Part shown: in pieces, positions 27,842 to 36,708 of the stretch
Layout: each line of letters opens with the position of its first letter
Position numbering within the stretch: position 1 is the stretch's first letter
From: Phyllobacterium sp. T1293
Lineage (GTDB): Bacteria; Pseudomonadota; Alphaproteobacteria; Rhizobiales; Rhizobiaceae
Reading direction: 5' to 3'
Assembly: GCF_020731415.2 (NCBI RefSeq)
Contig: NZ_CP088276.1
Span: forward strand, 310,001 to 374,000
DNA length: 64,000 nt
Made by a program: the position numbers and the translations under genes
Notes under the pieces: generated by a model
Seen by the model: only the letters and a program-made list of their open reading frames with translations
Told to the model about the DNA's origin: nothing
Database searches by the model: none

Positions 27842-28265
27842 AGTGGTGCGGATGGACGCACTTGCCATGATCGGCCAGAATTTCGATCACGCGGCATTCG
27901 CCGACGCGGCCATGCCTGCATCCTTCAACCATCAATTCCAGCTCGGCTTTCAGTGCATTCAGGCTGCGGATACGCTGCTCAACCTCAATGAGCCGTGCAT
28001 TGGCGATACCGTCTGCCGTTTCGCAGGGCTGGTTGGGGTCGTCCTGCAAATGCAGCAGGGTGCGGATGGAGTCGATCTCAAAACCCAGTTCCCGCGCATG
28101 GCGAATGAATGCCAGCCTGCGAATATCCGTGTCTTCATAATGTCTGCGGTTGCCATCCGTGCGGGCCGGGGCGGCCAGCAGGCCGATCTGTTCATAGTAT
28201 CGGATTGTCGGCACTTTAACGCCGCTGCGCTTGGCCGCTTCACCGATTGAAATTTCTTTCAACAT
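27840..28265 (-). CDS. MerR-family heavy-metal regulator (ZntR/CadR/PbrR type)
   Basis: A 141-residue regulator. The winged helix ISIGEAAKRSGVKVPTIRYYEQIGLL is classic MerR. The dimer helix leads to metal-site cysteines in EGCRHGRVGECRVIEIL and a tail Cys-Val-His-Pro-His-His, as in divalent-metal sensors (Zn, Cd or Pb). It is divergent from the metal ATPase and shares its operator. ATG 28265 is chosen for GAGGAG 8 bases upstream; the longer open frame runs through the ATPase start region and is not plausible. Confidence 0.9.
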   Translation of the reverse strand: MLKEISIGEAAKRSGVKVPTIRYYEQIGLLAAPARTDGNRRHYEDTDIRRLAFIRHARELGFEIDSIRTLLHLQDDPNQPCETADGIANARLIEVEQRIRSLNALKAELELMVEGCRHGRVGECRVIEILADHGKCVHPHH

Positions 28266-28270
28266 TTCGC

Positions 28271-28301
28271 TTGCTCCTCTAGTCACTAGAGCATGTAGCG
28301 T
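28271..28301 (+). promoter_or_regulatory. MerR-type operator/promoter of the metal ATPase
   Basis: TTGCTC (28271-28276) and TAGCGT (28296-28301) are separated by 19 bases, the over-long spacer typical of MerR-activated promoters. The spacer holds the perfect dyad CTCTAG-TCA-CTAGAG (28277-28291). It lies between the divergent regulator and ATPase genes, so a metal-loaded MerR protein would twist it into an active promoter. Confidence 0.8.
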
Positions 28302-28332
28302 TGCCGTCAACAGAGTCAAGAGAGGTTGAATC

Positions 28333-30636
28333 ATGACAGCAGCGCCAACGCAAACCCGCTTCCGGGTTGAGGGCATGGACTGTGCCAGCTGTGCGGCCAA
28401 GATCGATACGGCCGTGCGCCGCTTGCCGGGAGTATCTGACATTTCCGTCTCGGTCACTGCCGGGACAATGACCGTCAAACATGATGAAACGGCGGATCTG
28501 ACCGTTCTCCAGAAAAAGGTGGGTGGTCTTGGCTACAAGGTTTCGCCGCTGACGGCCAAAAGCGCAGCACCGGCTGCCGCTCCCACATGCAGCGGTCATG
28601 ATCATGCCAATCACAATCACGCAGGCCATTCCCACGAAGGACATGACCACGCAGATCATGATGATCATGATCACGACCATGCCGGACACGATCACTCAGG
28701 GCATGACCACGCAAAAGCAAATGCTCCTGTGGTCGCTGCTGCCGCCGCGCCGGCGCAAAGTTCAAAACCAAGCCGCTGGTGGCAGAGCCGCAAGGGCTTT
28801 TTGACCATTATCAGCGGATTGGCGCTCGTTGCGGCCTATGGCATTGGCAAGCTTTATCCTGACATTGCCAACTGGGCTTTTGTCGTCGCTATGTTTGTCG
28901 GGCTTATTCCCATCGCCCGCCGGGCGATCATGGCCGCTCGATCGGGCACACCATTCTCCATCGAAATGCTGATGACCATCGCGGCGATTGGTGCTGTGTT
29001 TATCGGCGCGGGTGAAGAAGCTGCTGCCGTTGTGTTCCTGTTTCTGATTGGCGAATTGCTTGAAGGTGTCGCGGCTGGCCGCGCCCGTGCAAGCATTCAG
29101 GGTCTGGCTGATCTTGTCCCGAAAACTGCACTGGTGGAGCGAGGCGGCAACACCACGTCAGTACCTGCCGATAGCCTGGCTGTCGGCGACATCATCCTTG
29201 TCCGTCCGGGTGATCGTATTCCCGCCGATGGCGAGATCACCGAAGGCACAAGCGAAATCGATGAAGCGCCGGTGACAGGCGAAAGTACACCCAAGCGCAA
29301 AAATGTTGGCGACGCAGTTTTCGCCGGTACGATCAATACTGATGGTGTCCTGCGGATCAGTGTAACAGCGACGTCGAGCGACAATACGATTGCCCGAGTC
29401 ATTCGTCTGGTTGAAGAGGCACAGGAAAGCAAGGCTCCAACCGAGCGGTTCATTGACGGTTTTTCGCGTTATTACACACCTGCCATCATGGTTGTTGCGG
29501 CGCTTGTCGCTGTCATCCCGCCATTGTTCATGGGCGGTATCTGGAGTGAGTGGGTCTATAAGGGTCTCGCCATTCTGTTGATCGGTTGCCCCTGCGCACT
29601 GGTTATTTCGACGCCCGCTGCCATTGCCGCAGGCCTTTCCGCCGGTGCTCGGCGCGGCCTGCTGATGAAGGGCGGCGCTGTGCTTGAAACTTTCAGAAAA
29701 GTCACGGCTGTCGCCTTCGACAAGACGGGTACTTTGACCGAAGGCAAGCCTGTGGTCACGGATATCGTTTCATTCGGCATGCCCGAGCAGGAAATCCTGT
29801 CGATGGCCGCTGCGCTCGAAACCGGTTCCAGCCATCCGCTTGCCATGGCCATTCTTGACCGGGCCAAGGCCGATGGGGTTGCAGTTCTGCCCGCAACATC
29901 AGCCAAGGCGGTATCGGGTAAGGGCGTTGAAGGCACGGTTTCCGGCAAGTCGGTATTTCTTGGGTCGCCACAATCCGTTGCCGCAGCCACGCCGCTCAAT
30001 GCTGAACAGACAGCTTCAATTGAAAAGCTGAATGATCAGGGCAAGACCGTTTCTGTTGTGGTTGTTGCGGGCAAGCTGGCCGGTCTGCTGGCCATGCGCG
30101 ATGAGCCGCGTGCCGATGCGGAGCGCGGACTTGCTGTGCTGAAAGAGCAGGGCATTCGCGCCGTGATGCTCACAGGCGATAATAGCCGCACCGCCGAAGC
30201 CATTGCCTCGAAGCTTGGTATCGAGCCAAGAGCCGAATTGCTGCCGCAGGACAAGCAGCGGATTGTTGGCGAGATGCAGCGCTCCGGCCTGACTGTTGCC
30301 AAGGTTGGCGACGGTATCAACGATGCACCGGCGCTTGCCGCAGCCGATATCGGCATCGCTATGGGCGGCGGCACCGATGTGGCGCTTGAAACCGCCGATG
30401 CGGCCATTCTGCATGGCCGGGTGATCGATGTTGCCAATATGATTGATCTGTCGAAGACGGTGATGAGCAATATCCGCCAGAACATCACTGTCGCGCTTGG
30501 GCTGAAGGCGGTGTTTCTGGTGACGACCATCATTGGCCTGACCGGTCTGTGGCCAGCGATCCTTGCCGATACGGGCGCAACCGTTCTGGTAACAGCCAAT
30601 GCCATGCGGCTTCTCGGCTGGAAAGGCCGCTCATAG
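28333..30636 (+). CDS. zntA: Heavy-metal translocating P1B-type ATPase (Zn/Cd/Pb)
   Basis: A 767-residue metal efflux ATPase. It has an N-terminal HMA domain (EGMDCASCAAKID), a linker at about 92-135 extremely rich in His and Asp, about eight membrane segments with the CPC motif (IGCPCALVIS), the phosphorylation site DKTGTLTEG, the HP locus (GSSHPLA) and GDGINDAPALAAADIGIAM. These place it in the CPC P1B-2 group that exports Zn2+, Cd2+ and Pb2+. The divergent MerR regulator with CadR-like cysteines agrees. The His-rich linker is likely a metal buffer. Confidence 0.93.
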   Translation: MTAAPTQTRFRVEGMDCASCAAKIDTAVRRLPGVSDISVSVTAGTMTVKHDETADLTVLQKKVGGLGYKVSPLTAKSAAPAAAPTCSGHDHANHNHAGHSHEGHDHADHDDHDHDHAGHDHSGHDHAKANAPVVAAAAAPAQSSKPSRWWQSRKGFLTIISGLALVAAYGIGKLYPDIANWAFVVAMFVGLIPIARRAIMAARSGTPFSIEMLMTIAAIGAVFIGAGEEAAAVVFLFLIGELLEGVAAGRARASIQGLADLVPKTALVERGGNTTSVPADSLAVGDIILVRPGDRIPADGEITEGTSEIDEAPVTGESTPKRKNVGDAVFAGTINTDGVLRISVTATSSDNTIARVIRLVEEAQESKAPTERFIDGFSRYYTPAIMVVAALVAVIPPLFMGGIWSEWVYKGLAILLIGCPCALVISTPAAIAAGLSAGARRGLLMKGGAVLETFRKVTAVAFDKTGTLTEGKPVVTDIVSFGMPEQEILSMAAALETGSSHPLAMAILDRAKADGVAVLPATSAKAVSGKGVEGTVSGKSVFLGSPQSVAAATPLNAEQTASIEKLNDQGKTVSVVVVAGKLAGLLAMRDEPRADAERGLAVLKEQGIRAVMLTGDNSRTAEAIASKLGIEPRAELLPQDKQRIVGEMQRSGLTVAKVGDGINDAPALAAADIGIAMGGGTDVALETADAAILHGRVIDVANMIDLSKTVMSNIRQNITVALGLKAVFLVTTIIGLTGLWPAILADTGATVLVTANAMRLLGWKGRS

Positions 30637-30643
30637 AAAATGA

Positions 30644-30679
30644 TGTGTGACGGCTAGCTGCTTGAGATGCCGTCACACA
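30644..30679 (-). terminator. Hairpin terminator of the Liv transporter operon
   Basis: An 11-bp stem (TGTGTGACGGC / GCCGTCACACA) overlaps the livF stop. On the minus strand it is followed by TCATTTTC. It could also limit read-through from the ATPase gene on the plus strand, although no T-tract follows there. Confidence 0.6.
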
Positions 30680-31356
30680 CCGAGATAGCGGTCCTGAATC
30701 TCACTGGTTAATTCTTTCGGCAGGCCGTTCCAGACATTGCGCCCCCTTTCGAGGATCACGCAGCGGTCAGCCACCGGCAAGAGTTCCGACAGGGTTTTAT
30801 CAACAACCAGAATGGACTGGCCCTGTTGTTTCAGCGCGGCGATGGCCTTCCAGATTTCCTGCCGGATAACCGGTGCCAGCCCCTCGGTTGCCTCATCGAG
30901 AACAATCAGTCTGGGGTTCGTCATCAGTGCGCGCCCGACCGCGAGCATCTGCTGCTCACCACCCGAAAGGGAGTTGGCATATTGGCTGGAGCGTTCCGCA
31001 AGGCGGGGGAAGAGCGCATTTACTTCCTTGATCGTCCAGAAGCCGCTGCGCGCCGAAGCCAGCAGATTTTCCGCGACGGTCAGATTGGGAAAGCAGCGGC
31101 GTCCTTCCGGCACAAGCCCGAGACCGAGCCGGGCAATGCGATAGGGCTTTGCCGCCGAGATGTTACCGCCTGCAAAGCGTATCGTGCCATGGCGTAGGGG
31201 TGAGAGACCGAAGATCGAGCGAATGGTGGTGGTTTTACCCATCCCATTGCGGCCCATAAGCGCGACGACTTCCCCTTCTGCCAGTGCAAGATCAACACCG
31301 AAGAGCGCCTGCGATGCGCCATAGAATGTTTCGACCTTGGCAAGTTCCAGCAGCAT
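30673..31356 (-). CDS. livF: Branched-chain/aromatic acid ABC transporter ATPase (LivF type)
   Basis: A 227-residue ATPase. Walker A is GRNGMGKTTTIRSIFGL, the signature region is NSLSGGEQQMLAVGRAL and Walker B is LIVLDEATEGLAPVI, with the E-G-L-A-P sequence typical of LivF. It starts on the last base of the livG stop (TGATG). In this island the Liv-type system probably imports the aromatic acid handled by the adjoining CoA-pathway genes rather than leucine, by analogy with other aromatic-acid clusters. Confidence 0.88.
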   Translation of the reverse strand: MLLELAKVETFYGASQALFGVDLALAEGEVVALMGRNGMGKTTTIRSIFGLSPLRHGTIRFAGGNISAAKPYRIARLGLGLVPEGRRCFPNLTVAENLLASARSGFWTIKEVNALFPRLAERSSQYANSLSGGEQQMLAVGRALMTNPRLIVLDEATEGLAPVIRQEIWKAIAALKQQGQSILVVDKTLSELLPVADRCVILERGRNVWNGLPKELTSEIQDRYLGV

Positions 31357-32105
31357 CAGACGCTCTCCCCGAGATAGGCTTCGCGCACAAGCGGATTCTG
31401 GCGGATTTCATCGACAGAGCCGGTTGCGATGATGCGGCCATAGACAAGCACCGAAATACGATCGGCCAGGGCAAAGATCGCATCCATGTCATGTTCGATC
31501 AGAAGGATCGGTGCTTCATGCCGGAGCGTATCGAGAAATGCCGTCAGCCGTTTTGAGCCTTCCGGGCCCATACCCGCCATGGGTTCATCAAGCAGAAAGG
31601 CTTTGGGATCGAGCGCCAGCGCAATGGCAATTTCGAGCTGGCGGCGTTCCCCATGGGAAAGCTCGGCGCTGGGTATCTCCGCCCTGTCCGACAGCCCGAC
31701 ACGTTTAAGCATTTCGTGTGCTTTTTCTTTCAGCTGTCCATCGACCATAACGGGCTTCCAGAAGCGGAAGCTTGAACCCTGATTGGCCTGAACCGCCAGC
31801 ATGACATTGCGCAGTGCCGAGAACTCCGGTGTCAGTGACGATATCTGGAATGTCCGGCCAAGCCCCCGCTGCGCGCGCTGTGAAACATCCAGCGCCGAGA
31901 CATCATGGCCCATGAAATGGATCGCACCGCTATTGTGTTTCAACGTCCCGGCGATCTGATGAATGAGCGTGGATTTACCCGCGCCGTTCGGCCCGATCAG
32001 CGCGTGAATTTCGCCGGGGTAAAGGTCAAGGCTGACATCATCGGTTGCCTTCAGCGCGCCGAAGGACTTGCAGAGATTGCGGATGCTCAGGATGGGTTCA
32101 GCCAT
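31356..32105 (-). CDS. livG: Branched-chain/aromatic acid ABC transporter ATPase (LivG type)
   Basis: A 249-residue ATPase. Walker A is GPNGAGKSTLIHQIAG, the signature region is AELSHGERRQLEIAIALAL and Walker B is AFLLDEPMAGMGPEG, matching LivG. The ATG at 32105 overlaps the livM stop by 8 bases (ATGGCTGA). The frame is open further upstream to 32180 but that stretch lies in livM. Confidence 0.88.
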   Translation of the reverse strand: MAEPILSIRNLCKSFGALKATDDVSLDLYPGEIHALIGPNGAGKSTLIHQIAGTLKHNSGAIHFMGHDVSALDVSQRAQRGLGRTFQISSLTPEFSALRNVMLAVQANQGSSFRFWKPVMVDGQLKEKAHEMLKRVGLSDRAEIPSAELSHGERRQLEIAIALALDPKAFLLDEPMAGMGPEGSKRLTAFLDTLRHEAPILLIEHDMDAIFALADRISVLVYGRIIATGSVDEIRQNPLVREAYLGESV

Positions 32106-33081
32106 GACGCACCTTCCCGGCGAGAAGACCAACAAGACCGCCGCGCCCGAACAGGACAACGGCAAGAAGAATAAGGCCAAGGAAGAGTTGCCAATGCTCG
32201 GTCAGCCCGCCAAGGGCAAATTCGAACAGAACAAACAGGATGGCTCCGGCAACGGGGCCCAAGAGACGGCCAGTGCCTCCCAATATGATCAGCACGATCA
32301 ATTCACCGGACATGCTCCACGACAGCATGGATGGGCCGACGAAGCGGTTGAGATCGGCAAAAAGGGCTCCCGCGATGGCAGTGATCATCCCCGATAGAAT
32401 GAAGGCGACCAGCCGGATGCGCAGTGGCCGGATGCCGATAGACGCGACGCGCACCTCGTTTTGCCGTGTTGCCTGCAGGGCTGCACCGAAGCGGGAATCC
32501 CTCAGACGCGCAAAGGCGAACAGCGCGAGCAGGAGCAGGGCATAGGCAATCAGGAAAAAGTTGAGCGGAGCAAGTGTGTTCACGCCGGGAAAGCCATTGC
32601 GTATCGTGATCGACAGCCCATCCTCGCCGCCATAGGCGGGCCAGGAAATGGCGAAATAATAGATCATCTGGGCAAAGGCGAGGGTGATCATGATGAAATA
32701 GACGCCCGATGTGCGCAGGCTGATCAGGCCGATGAGAAAAGCAACCAGACCGGCAATAATGGCACTGACAATCCAGATAACCGGCATCTGATTTGTTGCC
32801 ATGATGACAAGGGGCGAGGAGAGAAGCGGCGTCTGGTTGAATGCGTGGGTGGCGAATATGCCGGCCATATAACCGCCAATGCCGAAAAAGGCTGCATGGC
32901 CGAACGAGACAAGGCCGCCCAGACCAAGTGCGAGGTTCAATCCCACAGCGGCAAGGGCGAGAATGGCAATACGGGTGGCAAGGGTAATGTAGAAGGGCTC
33001 GCCCATGCCGGAGGCCACCAAGGCCAGTACGGGTAAAATCAGGGCAAGAACAATATTCACAAGACGTTCGCGATTGACCAT
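32098..33081 (-). CDS. livM: Branched-chain/aromatic acid ABC transporter permease (LivM type)
   Basis: A 327-residue permease with eight or nine hydrophobic segments. AAVGLNLALGLGGLVSFGHA followed by AFFGIGGYMAGIFATH is the LivM signature, and FADLNRFVGPSMLSWSMSGE precedes ILGGTGRLLGPVAGA near the C-terminus. ATG 33081 has GAGGGG only 4 bases upstream. A GTG at 33093, which overlaps the livH stop by 4 bases, is an equally possible start giving 331 residues. Confidence 0.88.
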   Translation of the reverse strand: MVNRERLVNIVLALILPVLALVASGMGEPFYITLATRIAILALAAVGLNLALGLGGLVSFGHAAFFGIGGYMAGIFATHAFNQTPLLSSPLVIMATNQMPVIWIVSAIIAGLVAFLIGLISLRTSGVYFIMITLAFAQMIYYFAISWPAYGGEDGLSITIRNGFPGVNTLAPLNFFLIAYALLLLALFAFARLRDSRFGAALQATRQNEVRVASIGIRPLRIRLVAFILSGMITAIAGALFADLNRFVGPSMLSWSMSGELIVLIILGGTGRLLGPVAGAILFVLFEFALGGLTEHWQLFLGLILLAVVLFGRGGLVGLLAGKVRHG

Positions 33082-33089
33082 TTCACCCC

Positions 33090-34010
33090 TCACGCATTGA
33101 CCGCAAAGAGGCCCTTTGGCCTCACTGCGAGGATGAAGGCCATGACGATGTAGATCAGCATGGAAGCGACAGCAGCGCCCGCGGTTGCCGCCTGCGAGGG
33201 CTCCATGAACAAGGTGAACAGTTGCGGCAGGAGAAAGCGGCCCATCGTATCGACGACGCCAACAAGAATGGCACCGGCAAGGGCACCTTTGATGGAGCCG
33301 ATACCGCCGATGACGATAACGACAAAGGCGAGGATGAGCACCGGTTCACCCATGCCCACCTGCACCGATTGCAGCGCGCCGACGAGTGCTCCGGCAAGCC
33401 CTGCGAGCGCCGCGCCAAGCGCAAAAACGATGGTGTTGAGCGAGGCAATATCAACGCCCAGTGCGCCGATCATTTCGCGGTCGGATTCGCCAGCACGGAT
33501 GCGCATGCCCAATCGCGTTTTTGCAATCAGCAGATAAAGCCCTGCCGCAACCACAAGGCCCGCGCCAATGATGGCGAGCCGGTAGAGTTGATACTGCGCG
33601 CCGCCCGGCAGGCTGATTGCGCCCTGCAACACTTTTGGTATGTCGAGATAGAGCGGAAAGGAGCCGAAAATCCAGCGGGTTCCCTCCGAAAAGATCAGGA
33701 TCAGTGCGAAGGTGGCCAGCACCTGATCCAGATGATCGCGGTTGTAGAGGCGTCGGATCACAGTGACCTCGACAATGGCACCGGCCGCGGCCGCGGCAAT
33801 GAGACTAGCCACCAGACCGAGCCAGAACGAGCCTGTATAGGCCGCCACGGCAGCGCAGGCGAAAGCACCGACCATATAGAGAGAGCCATGGGCGAGGTTG
33901 ATCACACCCATGACGCCGAAAATCAACGTCAATCCGGCGGCCATCAGAAACAGCATGATGCCGAACTGCAGGCCGTTCAGGGCTTGTTCAATGAGGAGAG
34001 CCGACGACAA
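33090..34010 (-). CDS. livH: Branched-chain/aromatic acid ABC transporter permease (LivH type)
   Basis: A 306-residue permease with GLTLIFGVMGVINLAHGSLY (the LivH hallmark), GMRIRAGESDREMIGALGVD and GGIGSIKGALAGAILVGVVD. The start appears to be TTG at 34010, since an in-frame TGA lies two codons upstream and the next Met is inside the first helix; GGAT lies 7-10 bases before it. It overlaps livM if the GTG start of that gene is used. Confidence 0.85.
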   Translation of the reverse strand: MSSALLIEQALNGLQFGIMLFLMAAGLTLIFGVMGVINLAHGSLYMVGAFACAAVAAYTGSFWLGLVASLIAAAAAGAIVEVTVIRRLYNRDHLDQVLATFALILIFSEGTRWIFGSFPLYLDIPKVLQGAISLPGGAQYQLYRLAIIGAGLVVAAGLYLLIAKTRLGMRIRAGESDREMIGALGVDIASLNTIVFALGAALAGLAGALVGALQSVQVGMGEPVLILAFVVIVIGGIGSIKGALAGAILVGVVDTMGRFLLPQLFTLFMEPSQAATAGAAVASMLIYIVMAFILAVRPKGLFAVNA

Positions 34011-34038
34011 GTTTCATCCAATCCATAGATAACAGGCA

Positions 34039-34068
34039 AAAATGTGCGCGGACTTTTCATCCGCGCAC
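34039..34068 (-). terminator. Hairpin after the solute-binding protein gene
   Basis: A 9-bp GC-rich stem (GTGCGCGGA / TCCGCGCAC) with a 7-base loop is followed on the minus strand by ATTTTTG. It stands 15 bases after the binding-protein stop, before livH. Partial termination here would make binding protein in excess over permease, as is usual. Confidence 0.75.
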
Positions 34069-34082
34069 GGGTGTTGCATTGC

Positions 34083-35219
34083 CTACATCTTGCAGCTGGC
34101 TGCATAGGCATCCTGATGATCGGTGAAGCTGGTGGCGACGATCTTGTTGGTCAGAACGCCGTCTTCCTTGATCACTTCACGCACATAGATGTCCTGAATC
34201 GGATGGTTATTGTTGCCGAACTTGAACTTGCCGCGCACGGAATCGAACTTGGCTTCCTTGAGGGCAGCGCGGAACGCATCCTTGTCCTTGACGCTCGCCT
34301 TGGCGACTGCCGACAGGATCAGGTTGGCGGTGTCATAGCCCTGTGTCGCATAGAGCGATGGCAGACGCTTATATTCAGCTTTGAAGGCTGCGACATATTT
34401 CTTGTTGGCTGCATTATCGAGGTCTTTTGACCAATGTGACGAGTTTTTTACGCCGAGCGCTGCATCGCCGATGGCTCCAAGCACATCCTGATCGAAGGAG
34501 AAGCCGGGGCCCATGACAGGCGTAGAAATGCCTGATTGCGAATACTGCTTCATGAAGGCAATGCCCATGCCGCCGGGCAGGAAGAAATAGACGCTGTCAG
34601 CACCGGAGGCGCGGATTTGCGCGATTTCGGTGGCATAGTCTGTTTGACCGACCTTGGTGTAAAGCTCGCCAGCCAATGCGCCCTTGTAAAAGCGCTTGAA
34701 TCCGGTGAGTGCATCTGTGCCCGCTGGATAGTTAGGAGCGAGAATGAAGGTTTTTTTGTAGTTGGCTGTATTGGCATAATTGCCCATCGCCTCATGCAGA
34801 TTGTCGTTCTGATAGGCAACGTTAAAGTAATTGGGGTTGCATTTTTCCCCGGCAAGCGCCGAGGGACCCGCATTGGTGGACAGATAGAACGTGCCCTGAC
34901 CGACAACACCGGGCACGACAGCCATGGCAAGATTAGACCAGACAATACCTGTGAGAATATCAACCTTTTCGCTCTGGACCATCTTGTCGGCGATCTGCAC
35001 GGCAAGCTCCGGCTTCTGCGCATCGTCCTCCACGATGACCTTGATATCCTTGTTGCCAGACTCCTTGATGGCAAGCAGGAAGCCATCACGGATATCGATG
35101 CCAAGTCCCGCGCCACCGCCCGATAGCGTGGTGATCATGCCGATCTTTACGGGTTCAGCCATGGCCTGACCGGAAAAAGCCAGACCTGCCACCAATGCCG
35201 CTGCTGCTATTCTCTTCAT
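34083..35219 (-). CDS. Liv-type ABC transporter substrate-binding protein
   Basis: A 378-residue periplasmic binding protein. The signal peptide MKRIAAAALVAGLAFSGQAM is followed by AEPVKIGMITTLSGGGAGLG, the usual start of Peripla_BP_6 proteins. Later segments include VDILTGIVWSNLAMAVVPGV and RASGADSVYFFLPGGMG. ATG 35219 is chosen for the signal peptide and AGGGGAA upstream. Similar proteins next to benzoate- or anthranilate-CoA genes bind aromatic acids; here that is inferred from context. Confidence 0.88.
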   Translation of the reverse strand: MKRIAAAALVAGLAFSGQAMAEPVKIGMITTLSGGGAGLGIDIRDGFLLAIKESGNKDIKVIVEDDAQKPELAVQIADKMVQSEKVDILTGIVWSNLAMAVVPGVVGQGTFYLSTNAGPSALAGEKCNPNYFNVAYQNDNLHEAMGNYANTANYKKTFILAPNYPAGTDALTGFKRFYKGALAGELYTKVGQTDYATEIAQIRASGADSVYFFLPGGMGIAFMKQYSQSGISTPVMGPGFSFDQDVLGAIGDAALGVKNSSHWSKDLDNAANKKYVAAFKAEYKRLPSLYATQGYDTANLILSAVAKASVKDKDAFRAALKEAKFDSVRGKFKFGNNNHPIQDIYVREVIKEDGVLTNKIVATSFTDHQDAYAASCKM

Positions 35220-35289
35220 TGCGTCGTTCCCCTTATTTTTATGGTTCATCTCAATTGCAAATTGATCTTCGATGCAAGTGTTGCGTGCT

Positions 35290-36708
35290 CTAATTCTGTA
35301 TTGTCTTTTCCTCCACAAAACGGGTTAGAGCCGGACACGGATCGTATCGGCCAGAAGGATGGATTTGACCGCATCGCTCAAGCGTATTGCTAACAGCGGG
35401 TAAACCAAGCGTATCCAGCATTTCATGCGGGCCATGCCGAAAATTGAGGCCGAGTTTCAGTGCGGTATCAATTCCCGTTGTCGTGGCCAACCCCTGATCA
35501 AATGCAAAAGCGGCTTCATTGATCAGCATGGCTGCCACGCGCAGGAAGATGAGCCCCGGTGTATCCGCAATTTCATGCAGTTCGACACCGAGCGCCTTGG
35601 CTTGCAGCGCTATGGACTGAATATCGGCGTCTCTCAGCTCATGTTGCGCGAAGGCAAGCGTCACGGGACCGCGCCAATTGCCGATCTGTCGGTCCAGCAC
35701 AATGGTGGGTTGGTGGTTCGCTGCACCAAGCTCATGTGCAGTGCGGCCATCGCTCAGATGAACGGCAACGCCGGTGCGCGTCTCCAACTGCCGTTTCAAC
35801 GCTTCAACGGTCGATATGTGGCTATCAACAGAGAGAACATTGTCCTGCCGGGGATAGGTGAAGAACCCGCTGCCGGTTTTGCGGCCTAGTCTGCCCTCGG
35901 CCTTCATGTCTTCCAGAAGCGGCGAAGGCTTGAAGCGTGGAGACCGCTCAAACCCTTCCCACACGGATTTCGTTGCGGCAAGGTTGATATCGGCACCAAC
36001 AAGGTCAATCAGCTCGAATGGCCCGAGAGGAAAACCACCTGACGATTTAAGACAGGCATCGATGGTGATGGCATCGGCAACTTCGTCTTCAAGCAGTTGA
36101 AGCGCCTCGCCATAAAAGGGACGAGCACAACGGTTGACCAGAAACCCCGGACTGTCGCGCACCTCGACCGGCGTCTTCCCGAGCGCCACAACCAGCCCGG
36201 ATAGTTTCGTTGTGACGCCTGTGTCGGTCTGTGAACCGGCTATAACTTCGACCAGTTTCATCAGCGGAGCGGGATTGAAAAAGTGCAGTCCGGCAAACCG
36301 TTGGGGATGCCGGATGGAGCGCGCGATTGCATCGACGGAAAGTGAGGATGTGTTGGTGGCGAGCAGACAATCCGGGGTACAGATCGCTTCCAATGATTGA
36401 AACAGCACAGCCTTGGCTTCCAGCGTCTCGATGATGGCTTCGACAACCAATTGTGCAGACGCCAGATCATTCAATGTTTCGGCGATGATGATATTCCCGG
36501 CGCACGCATCGCGCTCGCCTTCTGTCGATTTACCGCGCGCAATACGCTGGTCAATCTCGGCAAGGATCGTGGCTTTGGCTTTCGCGGCCATGCCCTCCTG
36601 CATATCATGCAGAATTGTTTTTATGCCGGATCGTGCGATCAGATGGGCGATACCCCTGCCCATGGTGCCAGCACCGACAATGCCAATGATGTTGACCGGA
36701 TGAGCCAT
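35290..36708 (-). CDS. 3-hydroxyacyl-CoA dehydrogenase, two-domain (PaaH/PaaC type)
   Basis: A 472-residue NAD-dependent dehydrogenase. The Rossmann motif is GIVGAGTMGRGIAHLIA. The first catalytic domain has LASATNTSSLSVDAIA-type and GLHFFNPAPLMKLVEVI motifs, then DSPGFLVNRCARPFYGEAL. A second 3HCDH domain follows (about 330-472), an arrangement seen in PaaC/PaaH enzymes of aromatic CoA pathways. It would oxidise a 3-hydroxyacyl-CoA intermediate after ring opening. It starts at the stop of the upstream hydratase gene (TAATG). Confidence 0.88.
   Translation of the reverse strand: MAHPVNIIGIVGAGTMGRGIAHLIARSGIKTILHDMQEGMAAKAKATILAEIDQRIARGKSTEGERDACAGNIIIAETLNDLASAQLVVEAIIETLEAKAVLFQSLEAICTPDCLLATNTSSLSVDAIARSIRHPQRFAGLHFFNPAPLMKLVEVIAGSQTDTGVTTKLSGLVVALGKTPVEVRDSPGFLVNRCARPFYGEALQLLEDEVADAITIDACLKSSGGFPLGPFELIDLVGADINLAATKSVWEGFERSPRFKPSPLLEDMKAEGRLGRKTGSGFFTYPRQDNVLSVDSHISTVEALKRQLETRTGVAVHLSDGRTAHELGAANHQPTIVLDRQIGNWRGPVTLAFAQHELRDADIQSIALQAKALGVELHEIADTPGLIFLRVAAMLINEAAFAFDQGLATTTGIDTALKLGLNFRHGPHEMLDTLGLPAVSNTLERCGQIHPSGRYDPCPALTRFVEEKTIQN

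Noticed and set aside
33222..34028. 268-residue open frame on the plus strand over livH
   Set aside because: Antisense to a clear LivH permease; composition is low-complexity charged residues typical of shadow frames.
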